From Rugalucina vietnamica (lineage: Eukaryota; Mollusca; Bivalvia; Lucinida; Lucinidae), in assembly GCA_964017185.1 (NCBI GenBank), contig OZ024874.1:15061957-15125956 (forward strand): 64,000 nt of DNA, given 5' to 3'. Below the pieces are notes generated by a model, which had not been told where the DNA came from, did not search any database, and worked only from the letters and a program-made list of their open reading frames with translations. Below, in pieces: positions 50,177 through 61,460 of the stretch (its first letter is position 1; each line of letters starts with the position of its first letter). Both the position numbers and the translations under genes were made by a program.

Positions 50177-53100
50177 TCTTTCATTAAATAGTAAAAAAAC
50201 ACACACTAATAACATTCTTTTGAACGCCCTGCGTACAACCGACTTATCACAGAATTCTGCGTTCGATTATATTTACCTGTGCACCTATAAGAACAACCAT
50301 TCACCATACTTGACCGATTTTTTTGACTACCAAAATTCTATTCCAATCAAATGTTAAAAATGAAAAATAAAACTGAGGTCCTTTACGAACAGATAATATA
50401 TTAAAAGAATTTTTAGTCATCATGAAGTAAAATGCATTTTTCTGAATTTCCTATTTTGATGGCCATTTTTGTAATATTCTAAAGGGTTTTAAATCGGAGC
50501 TCTTACATTTCACTGACCAAACATCATGACTTACCTCAGGTTTCTTTATTTCAATATTTTCTCTCGGCAACCTGCATCTAATGATATCTTCAACTTTAAT
50601 TCCTTTCAACTCAACTTCCCTGTTAAAGAAATAGAAAACAATATAAAGCATTTATTTTATACTTTACAGTGAAATCCAATGTATATCAAAACATGATAAA
50701 ATTGATATTTTCATCGATATGAAATTTCACTGATATAAAATCTCACTGATATCAAAAGTCACTAGTGACTGATATCAGCCTATATTATCACTGTAGAAGA
50801 TGAACTACTTTTAGTATGAAAGAGAATTTGCTTTTTTTCGGTGAATACCAAATGTATATGTATTTCATCTCGTTTTGCGGCGTCCCATCTGGGGCTATTC
50901 TGTTTGCTTAGAGAATTTTCATCGAAAAATGAGATAAAAATAAAAATCACTCCTAACACCCCTAAAACTAATAACGTACTCACCCAAATGATAATGATGG
51001 GAGAATATGGGTTAATGATAACTTACTCCAAGTTTTCAGGTCTTGTTTTAGCTTCCCTAGCATACAGTCCAAGTCTTTCAAGAATGAAGTCTGCCCTTTT
51101 AGTATCAACTGTTATTCTCTCAGTAACATATTTCTTTGATTCCTTAAAAAAGACAACACTCCGTAAAATAACCATTACATACATGTATATATTGTAAACT
51201 CCATGTGTACACCTTAATTAAATCATAAATGACTAAACACAACTTAGCATTCCCTGACATTCTTTGCAACTGAACATATGTTTAGACATTTGAGCCACCT
51301 CATGAGAAAACTAACAATCTGCATATGCGAAAACAAAGACGGTAACCGCGAAGCTGATCAGCGCCTTTGTTTTTGCTACAAGGATAGTACTATTTCTCCT
51401 CTACTTAAATTTCGAACTTCTAGCCTGCTTCTGTGACTGTGCAGCCTGATTTTGTCAGACCTGTTCGGAAACCCACGAGGTGGCTCATTTGTTTGCCTTT
51501 TATTCCTTGTACATTACGTTCTGCAGTGGGATCGAGATCGTTATCCCTTTCAATAGAAAAGAATGATATCTATAATGTCGTGCCATGAAGTGTAACATTG
51601 TGGTGATGACGTTTGGCCCTTTTCTCATTATGTGCATTGTGTTAATTTGATTTATCTTATTAGTTTAGAATGAAAATTAAATATCAAAACTTACTTCTTT
51701 CACCGTCTTTCCAGATGACTTGAGTTTTGTAAACTCTTCCTTGTATTTCATCAAATAATCATTAGCTTTCTGTTTCAGACTTTCAGATCTGTCAGTAAAT
51801 TTCTTGATTTCTGCTTCTTTATCTGTGATCTCTTTCTTAATCTCGGCTTTCTCCATTTCAAAGGACTTCTTGTGGTATTTCTAAGAGGAAATATAATAAA
51901 TTTGATATTTTCGCTACACAAGCAATAAATAAATATGCGTTGGATAGACATCTTCGTATTGGAATGGTTGATGTGACAGTTTACTTAAATTGCAACTACC
52001 GTATTCGTTTTAAGGTCTGAATCCTAGTGCCTGAAAATGGTTTTTCGCAGATATCTTGCAACTGTTTTTAAAAAGATGAATAATTGAGCATTTAGTTTGT
52101 CGCAAAATGTGCAGCAAAAAATGAAAATCGGTTGGCAAATAAGAAATTTCTGGTCAAAAACGTTTTTGAATAGGGATTTTCTGTACAAAATCTCATGAAA
52201 GGGTGGTAAATATTTTCCCGCAAAATTTTGAATTTCTTGGTATTTTATTATGGTTGCTCAAAATCGTTATAAAATATCACAAATAACTCTTTTCATGGTC
52301 AAGTAAAATTTTACGAAAACTACCAATTTTCAAGATCATGGATTATTTCCCTTGCCAACCTAAAATCACTATTCAAAATCCATTTTGGCCATTAAAACTT
52401 TATCTGCTGACTGGCTTCCAAAATTTTTACAGTGCCTATTAGGACAAACTAAAATCAAGATTTTGACATGAAATTAACTTTCCTTTCGTCCTCAACACAA
52501 AAAAAAATTCTGCGAAAACCCATTATCATAAGCAAGTTTAGTTTTAACTTTAATTGGTACACAGTGCATTTTACTTTTCAAAATAATAGAAGTTTAGGAA
52601 ACAAAATAACCGTCTAATTAGCACATGCACCGAATGAAAAGAAGACAAGATAATACTGAAATAATCATGTCAAAACACATATCAATGGTGATGTCATTTA
52701 AGTGTCCAAAATCGTTTTGACCATTGAAGCTACTAATGCGGAATTAATGTGTAGAAATGTTGCAAAAATATCATATAGATCTAGTTGTCGAGCAGTGCGT
52801 GACGTTGCGCGTGTTTTTAGGAAACGACCAGGGCCTGTGCTTATTGGAACATGTGCGCTAATGAGAATGAATATGGTAATTAATTTAATGATGATAGTTC
52901 CAGAGTTAATTGTTTTACATAATTCCCACAACAATGTTTACTATCACTAATAAAACGCTTTAAAATAAAAGTTTGAATGACTTGTTGTCTACCTCTTTCA
53001 TTTGCTCTGTTTTTGCTCTTTGTGCATCAAACATTTTCTTGGCATCTTTTAAGTTCTGTTTACAGTTGTGAAGTTTTAGTTTTTCTTTCTCGTCGTCTTC

Positions 53101-53888
53101 ATAGCTGCAAAGTAGAGCAATATAAATTATTTCTTGAAAACGAGGAACAAAAGTTAATTTTATTTAAGGTCATGGGGCCATGGTGTCCACCAAGTTCGCT
53201 TGTAAAATAATCTAACATTTTTTTTATTATTATTTTCTATAGAACCAGTAAAATGTACTTAGTTATTGATTTGAGGTTTATAGTCCCATCAACAGCTAGG
53301 GTCAGAATCAGCATCCTGATTTGAGGGCTGCGATGGACCAATGGGACTTCAAATTGATGACATGGTCTTAGAAATGCCAAATCCGGTCGCCAATGCGCTT
53401 TAAAAACGCTTTCAAAATACCACTTTTAACAAAAATCTTGAGAACTCAAAGCCAAAACTGCTTAGGCGGGCCCAAACTATGTCAAAGCGATCTCTTTATA
53501 TTGAGATCGGTGGGTAAAGACTATAATTGGGCCGCGACGTGACAAAACCGGAATTCGGGGTTTCCGGCCAGGTTTGACACAAAGCAATCTGTACAGTCAC
53601 AGAAAAGGGCTAGAAGCTTGAAATTTCGGATTTAAGAAGAAGAGGAATTGTACTATCCGAGTAGCGAAAACAAAGGCGCTGACCAGCTTCGCGGTTACCG
53701 CGAAGCTGGTCTGCGCCTTTGTTTTCGCAAATGCAGATTGTTGGTTTTCTCATGCGAAGGCTCATATACTTACACGCTCAACGATGTTGCCATATCGCCA
53801 AATAGCTCAGCATCTTTAAGAGCATTTTCCGAGGTTTTCTTGTCCCAGTCTCTGTATGTTTGGTACTCTCTCTCCAACTTGGCATGGG
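43296..53888 (-). CDS. BAR/F-BAR-like SH3 protein, copy B (exons 3-10 visible)
   Basis: Exons 53,888-53,774; 53,104-52,993; 51,880-51,695; 51,142-51,027; 50,619-50,535; 50,026-49,879; 44,013-43,924; 43,441-43,296. Each has exactly the length of its copy A counterpart, and the 998-nt joined frame is open to a stop at 43,298. By eye there are about 9 amino-acid changes and about twice as many silent changes; the last exon has only silent ones. Splice sites are kept, except that the TAG acceptor of the last exon is TGG, leaving an adjacent AAG. Exons 1 and 2 were not found between 53.9 and 64 kb. The copy is either 5'-truncated or has distant first exons beyond the window. The protein role is as for copy A. 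Confidence 0.75.
44074..44291. mobile_element. MITE, copy B counterpart of 14,202-14,411
   Basis: Same position, termini and core as in copy A, with small indels. Confidence 0.7.
44573..49854. mobile_element. 5.28-kb long-TIR element in intron of copy B
   Basis: Ends TAGTGGAGCAAATA and its inverse. Inverted similarity extends about 850 bp from each end (to about 45,430 and 49,000). Arms contain diverged units with ATCCAGCGTTTGCCACC and AAGATGGCATCCAAGA near 44,670, 45,220 and 45,590. Copy A has no insertion here: GAAATTTGAAAAATAAAACG near 14,668. Flanking A-runs allow a 3-4-bp duplication. The centre has no transposase; ORFs of 106 and 67 codons (46,014-46,334 plus; 48,241-48,038 minus) are unrecognised. 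Confidence 0.8.
47153..47255. repeat. Copy of a BAR-SH3 last-intron segment inside the 5.28-kb element
   Basis: AAGTACCTAATTGTCAATTT, then CCCACCTCGG and TTCTTTCTGATTGC closely match 13,763-13,860 and 43,652-43,738. A shorter match (ATTTCTTTCTGATTGCATC) lies near 54,548. It is probably a small dispersed repeat present in both. Confidence 0.65.
51291..51489. mobile_element. MITE, copy B counterpart of 18,167-18,366
   Basis: Nearly identical 200-bp element with inverted TGAGCCACCTC ends, at the same intron position but without the neighbouring LINE. Confidence 0.78.
53450..53766. mobile_element. MITE-related element with hairpin, copy B
   Basis: Counterpart of 20,330-20,646. The hairpin at 53,664-53,728 has a single arm mismatch. 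Confidence 0.65.
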
Positions 53889-53929
53889 CTGAATAAAAAA
53901 ACAACAGAAGGACATCTAGTAACACATAT

Positions 53930-54730
53930 ACATATATTTCTACAGGGGAAACTTAATAGAACATAATGGGGTAAAGCAGCGATATGATAGCGCCTGTCAA
54001 ATGGAGAAGGGTCTACTTGCAACATCGTTGCTGAGTACGTCCGTACCCAGTACGTTTTTATATCTCTGCCCAGTACGTTATAAGAGTTATCGTTATTTCT
54101 TAAAAAAGCTATTTTAAGCTAAATATAAATAGACTTATATATGTTTTTAACATATTATGACAATTAGTCCTTTTTGTGGTCTAATTCATAATAAGAGTAA
54201 TTCATAATAAGAATATTTTTATAGCTTAATTTTATTTGATGACGTTCATGTGTAACATTCACAGTCTAAATATAATATTAAATCTACATGTAGTCTTCGA
54301 CTTTAAACCCACCTGAATATAATAAAATTTGAAATTGAAGGGTATATAAATTACGTGTTGAAATTTTCAAAAGCGACTTTACATTAGTCCGGCAGATTAA
54401 TTTATACATATATAACAGTCAGATAGTTTTTGTTTATTTACGTCCCAGTAAACGATGTTTCAGTCATTGTCCTGGCGAGCGAAAGCTAATCTAGTTGTTA
54501 GATTTGGGCATGAAAGGGCACGTACATGCGACCCATTTCCTACCGAATTTCTTTCTGATTGCATCATTTTTTTATAACCTCTCTATTATCATGATTCCAG
54601 AAACATGATCCCTGAACAACAATTTAATTAAAATGCCTTTACGAATGCAAAACTAACACTTATGATGGATATAAGTGTTGTTGTGATCATAAAAGTTCAA
54701 TCGACGTTTTGGATTCCCCCCCCCCCCCCA
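53930..54730. other. Intergenic, nothing recognised
   Basis: AT-rich DNA upstream of copy B exon 3. No match to copy A exon 1, exon 2 or the promoter segment was found. A poly-C/(CA)n tract lies at about 54,717-54,741. Confidence 0.45.
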
Positions 54731-54744
54731 CACACACACACTTT

Positions 54745-55073
54745 TTTGAATCAGTTTTACGTCCCTTTCAATATTATTTCAGCTCATATGAGAACGGCCA
54801 ATCAGAAGGTGGGGCGAAAACGGGAGAACCCCTAGAAAACCCACCTGGCACACCCGCAAGCAGAACTTGGTTTGTCTCACATGTGGCCAGAGCGGAGCTC
54901 GAACCCACACCAGGGCGGGCCCCGTGGCCGAGCGGTTAAGAGCACTGTTTCTTAATCATTCGATCACCTCACCGCTGTAAATGGTGTGGGTTCGAGTCCC
55001 GATCTGGCCACATGTGAGACAAGCCAAGTTCTGCTTGCGGGTGTGCCAGGGACGTGAAAGGGACGTAAAACTG

Positions 55074-55124
<51 letters not shown>

Positions 55125-55197
55125 AGAGACAGAGATGACATGATCGAGTCATTAAGAAACAGCGCTCTTAATCGCTCGGCCACTGGAGCCGTCATTG
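54745..55197 (-). mobile_element. Minus-strand SINE split by a second SINE
   Basis: The body lies at about 54,745-54,910 and ends in CGAACCCACACCAG. The tRNA-like head resumes at about 55,128-55,197 with AGAGACAGAGATGACATG. In an intact minus copy (near 35,040) these parts are contiguous. The plus-strand SINE and its poly-A lie between them. Confidence 0.8.
54913..55123 (+). mobile_element. SINE inserted within another SINE, with long poly-A
   Basis: Head CCGTGGCCGAGCGGTTAAGA, B box GGTTCGAGTCC, body to GAAAGGGACGTAAAACTGAA, then about 45 A. The central GTGGTTTTTC-to-TGATTGG part of the body is deleted (CAGGGACGTGAAAGG junction). Confidence 0.83.
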
Positions 55198-55227
55198 TAT
55201 GTATCGAGTCAACAATTATTAGCTTTC

Positions 55228-56555
55228 TGAGCCGAAGGCTCACAAAGTGAGATGGTCATGCTCCGGCGTCCGTCCGTCCACATTTTCAAAGATCTTCTCC
55301 TCTCAAACCGCTTAGCCAATCAAAGCCAAACTTCATGTGAAGCATCCCTAGGAAGGGGGAACCAATGTTTATATAAATTGTCCAGGTCACATGACCAAGA
55401 TGGCCGCCATGGCTATAAATCGCAAAAACCTTAAAAATATTCTTCTCCAGAACCAGAAGGCCTATGATTTTGAAACCTGGCATGAAGCATCAGGGAGAGG
55501 AGCTCTACAAAGTTTATATAAATCATGGCCTTGGGATGACCTTGACCTATTTTACAGCAAGGTCAACATAGGTCGCCCATGTATTTGAATGGGGAAAATT
55601 GACAAAATGTCATTTGAAGGGAAAAACTTGAAGGGAAAGGGTAAATGGACTGAACATTTATGATTCTGAAAAAATGCACCCCAGGGGCTGGTCTACCCCC
55701 ACTCCGGGGCAATATACATGTATATTACCATAATATTCAAAGATCTTCTTCTCTGAAACTACTTGGTCAATCAAAGCCAAACTTCATGTGGAGCATCCTA
55801 AGGAAGTTGGAACAAAAGTTTATATAAATGGTCCAGATCACATGACCAAGATGGCCGCCATGGCTATAAATAGAAAAAAATATCTTTCTCCAGAACAATA
55901 AGGTCTATGATTTTGAAACCTGGCATGAAGCACAGGGAAAGGAGCTCTACATAGTTTATATAAATCATGACCCAGGAATGACCTTGACATATTTTACGGC
56001 AAGGTCAACATAGGTGGCCCATGCATTTGAAGGGGAAACTTGTCAAAAAGTCATTTGAAGAGAAAAACATTAAGGAAATGGGCAAATGGACTGAAGATAT
56101 ATGATTCTTAAAAATGGACCCAATGGGCCGGTCTGCCCCCACCCTGGGGCAATATAAATGAATATCACCATAATATTCAAAGATCTTCTTCTCTGAAACC
56201 GCTTGGCCAATCAAAGCCCGGCAAATTTGATATAAAGCACATGTAGGAAGGAGAAACCAATGTGTACATAAATAATCCAGGTCACATGACCAAGATGGCC
56301 GCCATGTCCATATATGGTAAAAATCATTCTAAAATCTTTTTCTATGGAACGGGTGGACCAATTTCAACAAAACTAGGCATGTAGCATTGTAGACTAGAGT
56401 AGTATATGCGTGCATAAAATTATGACCCTGTGATGACCTTGACCTATTTTACGACAAGGTCAATATAGTTCGTCCATGACCATACTAGTCAAACAGGTTT
56501 ATTGGTATATATCCCTGATCTCAGGTGAGCGTTTACAGGTCCATTGGTCCTCTAG
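55228..56555 (+). mobile_element. Helitron-like element
   Basis: Begins TGAGCCGAAGGCTCA and ends with hairpin AGGTCCATTGGTCCT, CTAG, then T. Three internal units start near 55,285, 55,735 and 56,175, each with the CTGAAACCGCTTGGCCAATC-type and ACATGACCAAGATGGCCGCC blocks. No protein-coding ORF. Confidence 0.75.
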
Positions 56556-56599
56556 TACAGGTTTTCAGCTATGTCTGGACAAAGCTAGCGCTTTTTGAG

Positions 56600-56735
56600 T
56601 TTTAACCATTACTGTTGTGAGTTAATGTTGTCTTGCTCAAGGACACGGCCCGGAAACCCCTAGTGGGAATCAAACCCAATACCTCTCGATTCGGAGGCCG
56701 GTGCTCTACCACAAGGCTATCGTGCTCCATAAAAT
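56600..56735 (-). mobile_element. tRNA-derived SINE-like repeat, second family
   Basis: Minus strand: GGAGCACGATAGCCTTGTGG, TAGAGCACCGG, then GGGTTTGATTCCCACTAG. The A and B boxes are clear, but the acceptor stem is not paired and an AT-rich body follows. It is a SINE head, not a functional tRNA. Confidence 0.6.
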
Positions 56736-56739
56736 TCTT

Positions 56740-58440
56740 ATAAACAGCCAAGAAACATGCATGTTTATGAAAGTTTTTTTTACGATATATTCGTTTATCG
56801 AGATACATTAGAAAAAAAGAAAGATTATTTCTCAATCCAGGTATCACAAGCGCGGAAATGTTTCCAAACGCGGATGTGAACCAGTACATCGCGGAAATAC
56901 ACAAGGTACGAAAACATGCGGCTATAGCATTTAGTTGCTGGTTCAGATAAATAAATGTTTAAATATTATAAAACACGTATTATATTACAAGTTTCAACAA
57001 TAAAACGCTTTGCAATTTAATATGCATGGTTGCCATAGCAACAAACCGAACACCACTGGAGGAAAAATCTAAGATTTCCTTGTTTTAGGGGTTTTCAGAT
57101 ACCTTTATGTCAGAAGCTCTGCGTATCTCGGACGGTCTTACGCATAAGGAATAAGTTCTACATGCGGTAAATACGCTTTGAACGCGTTCGACGTCTTTGT
57201 ATGGTCCTCGCCCATTTGTGGCCTAAATAATTAGAAGGGCTGCTTGTGCCTCCAGGCAAAGCTTCTACGCTACCGACTGACCGTCTGATCATGTCTGAGA
57301 CAGCCCAAGGAAAGTGGTCAAAGTCAATCATCCATACAAAGTTTATATGGGTCATTATCAAAAAATGGAGCAATCCAGAAAACTGTAAGGCAAAACGAAA
57401 AAAAAAATCGTTGTCCAGTTTTTCTTTTTTAATGAGATAGTTTTATTAACAATAGCATTTAGAATATAGAAATAAAATATGCCGAGTGTAACTGAACAAA
57501 TTGTGCACCAGCATTAATCAATTGTATGGTACCCTTGAAAAAATATCAGTGCTGTCACGAACAAATTTTCTTGCGTACAACGCTTATTTGATAAGACTTT
57601 CCAAATCTGTAAGTGGGGGTATATATAACTTGTCACAAACCTTAAATACTTTCAATGAATTAACGAGGGAGAGAGCTTCAGTGATAATGCACATACTGTG
57701 ATTTGTTCTGTTTCTGAAGCGCTTTTTTCTGTAGACATAATCTTGAAGGATTAAACCAAAATTAAGTTCTTCAAAACGTTTACTATTTTAGTATAGTATC
57801 ATTACATACCAAAAGCAACTACTTTTATATGATGCGTTTTGAGTATTTTAAATAATTATGACAGTGACAGCACTGATATCGTGACAGCACTGATGCTGTC
57901 GTGACAGCACTGTTAATTATCCGATCTCGCCTTTTTTTATTCCAATGTGTGCGGAGTTGATTAACTGATTAATTTCTGACAATTGACCGATGAGCTTTGG
58001 GACAGTGACTGCCTTACGGTCGCAACCAACGAAGCCTCGGCTAATGCTCGAACCAGGGACACCTTTGGGTAGATAACACAACACGTTCGGTACACGCAAA
58101 CCAAACGCGGTGTAACACGACAAGCGCAATTAGCGCTATTCAGCTTAACACTTTAAGCAGCTGCAGCATGAGAAAATGTTTTTTGGGGCTTTCGACCAGG
58201 TCTGAAACAACCAGGATTGTTCACGACAAAAGAGTGCAATTAATTTGGGACCCTATCACGGGTTTTCTGTGTAGAAGGGCCATTAATAATAACAATAATA
58301 ATCTCTATATTTATAGAGAATAACGTATTTAGCACAACGGCCAGTCTTCCATACGGTGTTCTAGTGAATACAGACATTGATTATTTTCGGACCTCTTTTG
58401 TTATTATTCGGACATTTTCATATTAGACATGCGATGTTAG
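56740..58440. other. Intergenic; several GACAGCACTG motifs, no gene
   Basis: No supported ORF. The motif GTGACAGCACTGAT or its reverse occurs near 57,546 and three times between 57,861 and 57,915. A weak tRNA-like B box (GGTTCGAGC, minus) lies near 58,050. Confidence 0.4.
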
Positions 58441-58622
58441 TGATGCTATATTTTGTTTTGGGAGAAGAGAAGCCAGTGCTTGCCTAATAATGCTGAGCGC
58501 CAAGCAAGGTAGCCACTGGTACCATTTTTAAAGTCTTTGGCATGACCCGGCCTGGGATAGAACCCACGACCTCCCGCTCCCGAAGCGGACGCTCTTACCA
58601 TTACGCTATCGGAATCGGCAAT
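58440..58622 (-). mobile_element. tRNA-derived SINE, third family
   Basis: The minus-strand head has ATAGCGTAATGGTAAGAGCG, an anticodon-like arm TCCGCTTCGGGAGCGG and B box GGGTTCTATCCC. The body continues with CAAAGACTTTAAAAATGGTA and CTTGCTTGGCGCTCAGC. The anticodon arm recalls tRNA-Pro, but the acceptor stem does not pair. Confidence 0.65.
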
Positions 58623-58923
58623 TCGTTATCAAGGAGCTTGGGAGAACTGGAAAACATTTGAAGGGAGTTGGGGATTACTAGAAGAGAACATTTTTAGTTT
58701 TAGGAAGCTGGGAGCAAGTAAAAAAAATAGGGAGCTGGGGTCATTTTTCTTTTAGTGAGCTTGGAGCTAATACCCCCTTGGAAGGTTACACTGCAGCTGA
58801 GCTGCACTTTTGCAAAATCATGTCTTCTCATGACGCGTCTACCACTTTTTTATCTTCGTAGTAACCAGCCTCATTGGGTATACCCTGGTCGACGAAGAAT
58901 TTTGAATTTGCAGTTTTGTATCA

Positions 58924-58950
58924 CCCCCCCCCCCCCCACACACACACACC
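58924..58950. repeat. Poly-C/(CA)n tract
   Basis: C run followed by CA repeats, like those at 37,397-37,432 and 54,717-54,741. Confidence 0.9.
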
Positions 58951-59920
58951 TCAAATGGTTTGACCTCTTCTGACTGCTACTGGTGTTAGTAGCTGAGACC
59001 CTCTCGTGAAAGGCGACCTAACTCTTTTCAGTGTAGGAAATTGCCTGAATCCACACCTGCTGACAGAAGTCAACTCAGTGCTGTGACACATCAGTACTGT
59101 CACAACCGTGACAGCACTGACCGTGATAGTACTGAGTTTCACACATAAATTTAATTATTATGACTAACAGCAGAATGCAGGCTGAAAACTTTGCATATCT
59201 ATTCAAACCGGCCCTAAGCTGAAATTCAGCCATGGCCTTAAAATGTACGTGATATTTGCAAGAAGCGGCAAAATGCGCGTGATAGTACTGATGGCTAAAA
59301 AATTCCCACACCGATTTTGACATGTCTTTATGGAATATGAACGGAGTAATTTTCTCAAAAAGTTGTTTACCATGACTTCATCAGCTTGCTGTCGTCTACA
59401 AAAATGCGATTGTTTTGATCTGAGAAAATGATTCATAACTCTGGTCAAAATAGATGTTTTAAAACTGTGACAGCACTGATATGTTTTCCAGGGACAGCAC
59501 TATAATGTGCCGCCGCTCTTAAATTGCACTTAATATACCATATGATTTTTGAATTTGACTTCAATAACATTATATGCAATAGAGGGTTACAGAAAATGTA
59601 ATTTCTGTCAAGCTTCTTTTGCAATGGAAACAAATAAAACTACTTACCCAGACCCGGGGACACGATAAAAATCTTGCATTTTTTCTTTTAAATAACATAC
59701 TCGTAAACGTGAAATCCCTGTGGTTCTTGTAAAGCACGGCTGATAATAATATTATAGAAGGACGAAGCAAACCTCGGACATCGCGCTTGCGAGAAAATCA
59801 TCAGGGACAAGGATTGCTCCATTTTTTTTGATAATGACCCATGTATACAATGCGTGTCTGCAGCGTAGAAGCGAAAATGGGCTATTTTGAAAATTGTACG
59901 GCATCATACCAAATATGTGA
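58951..59920. other. Intergenic, no gene; more GACAGCACTG motifs
   Basis: Motif variants occur near 59,080-59,140 (four), 59,278, 59,466 and 59,491. ORFs of 62-82 codons on the minus strand look random. Confidence 0.4.
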
Positions 59921-61365
59921 TACCGGAACGTTCCAAGTAGAGATCTACAGCGCCATACTCTACCACAACGTTCCAAGTTGAGCCCTAGAGCGCTGTATTC
60001 TACCGTAACCTCCCTAATAAAGAGCTACAGTGCCATGCGCTACCGCAACGTCCCCAGTAGCATTCTACAATACCATACTCAACCGCAACCTCTCCAGTAG
60101 GGATATACAGTATCGTACTCTACCACAACGTACACATTAGGATTTACAGCACCATTGTTTACCGCAACGTCCCCAGTATCGATCTACAGTATCATATTCT
60201 ACTGCAACGTCCCCAGTAACGATCTACGGTTAGATACTCTACCATAACGTACTCAGTAGAGATATATAGCGCCACAGTTTACCACAAGGTCCCCAGTAGG
60301 AATCTACAGTGCCATACTCTACTGCAACGTCCTCAGTAGAGATATACAGCCATATATTTTACCGCAACGCTATACTCTACCACAACGTACCCTTTGGGGA
60401 TTTACCGCAACGTCCATAGTAGGTATCTACAGCGTCATAGTCTACCGCTGCGTTCCAAGTAGGGTTCTACAGTGTCATATTCTACCGCAACCTCCCCTAC
60501 AGCTCCATACTCTGTCACAACGTACCCAGTAGAGATATACAGCGCCTTAGTTTACGAAAACGTCCCAAGTAGGTATCTTCAGAGCCATACCCTACCATAA
60601 CGTCTACAGTATGGATCTTCAGCGTCCCCAGTAAAGATATACAGCACCAAACTGTTATGCAACGTCTTCAGTATGGAAATACAGTGCAATAATCTACAAC
60701 AACGTACCTGTAGGCATCTATAGTGCAATACTCTACTACAACATCTCCAGTTCGCAACTACCGTGCCATAGTCTACCGCAACGTATCCAATTTGGTATCT
60801 GCAGTGTCATATTCTGCCTAAAAGTACCGAGTAGAGATATACAGAGCAATATTTTACCACAAGGTCCCAATTAAGGATTTACAGTTTTTATCTATACCGC
60901 AACGTTCCCAGTAGAGACCAATAGCGCCATACTCTATCACGCAGTCTCTAGTTGAGATCTATAGCCAAATACTCTACAGAAACGTCCCCAGTAGATATCT
61001 ACTTTCAACCGCAACATCTGCTGTTTGGATCTTCAGCCACATACTCTATAACGTCCCATTATGGATCAACAGTGCCCTACTATACCGCAAATTTCCCAGT
61101 AGGGATCTACATGTCCATAGTCTACCGTCACGTCCCCAGTAGGGATCTACTGTGCAATTCTCTACCGCAACGTCCCAGGTTGTGATATACAGCGCTATTT
61201 TCTACCACAACGAAACCAGTAGGGATCTTCAGCGCAATGCTGTACCATATTGTTCCAAGTACAGACATATAGCGCCACACTCATCTGCAACGTACCCAGT
61301 AGAGATCTACAGCACCATACTCTACTGCGACGTTTCCAATAGGTATCTACAACGACATACTCACT
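59921..61365. repeat. 40-bp satellite array, first block
   Basis: About 36 diverged units of 40 bp of the form CTACCGCAACGTCCCCAGTA plus an ATCTACAG-containing half ending CCATACT. Several units have small deletions. Short ORFs across it follow the repeat. Confidence 0.93.
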
Positions 61366-61460
61366 GTCGAGGCTTGAATAGCCGAAACTGCGGTATGGCC
61401 CATCACCTTTCTGGAAAATATGCTCACTGCTCTTAAAGGATTTCATTTTTATTTTTATTT
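61366..61460. repeat. Dispersed repeat, uninterrupted copy
   Basis: GAGGCTTGAATAGCCGAAAC, GGTATGGCCCATCACC, then GCTCACTGCTCTTAAAGGAT. It is the empty-site counterpart for the foldback insertion at 61,809. Confidence 0.85.

Larger units (their letters stand above)
42970..53930. repeat. Segmental duplication, copy B
   Basis: Direct-orientation counterpart of 13,100-20,830, interrupted by a 5.28-kb element. Homology is strong between 43,290 and 53,893 and fades over the next 40 bp, which is where exon 2 would be expected further upstream. Confidence 0.9.

Noticed and set aside
43296-53888. Copy B as an allelic haplotig wrongly joined into the assembly
   Set aside because: Not excluded, but copies differ by independent large insertions, lack of exons 1-2 and coding changes. 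A true duplication is more likely; long reads would settle it.
60952-61446. ORFs of 77-94 codons across the satellite
   Set aside because: They follow the 40-bp repeat and have no independent support.
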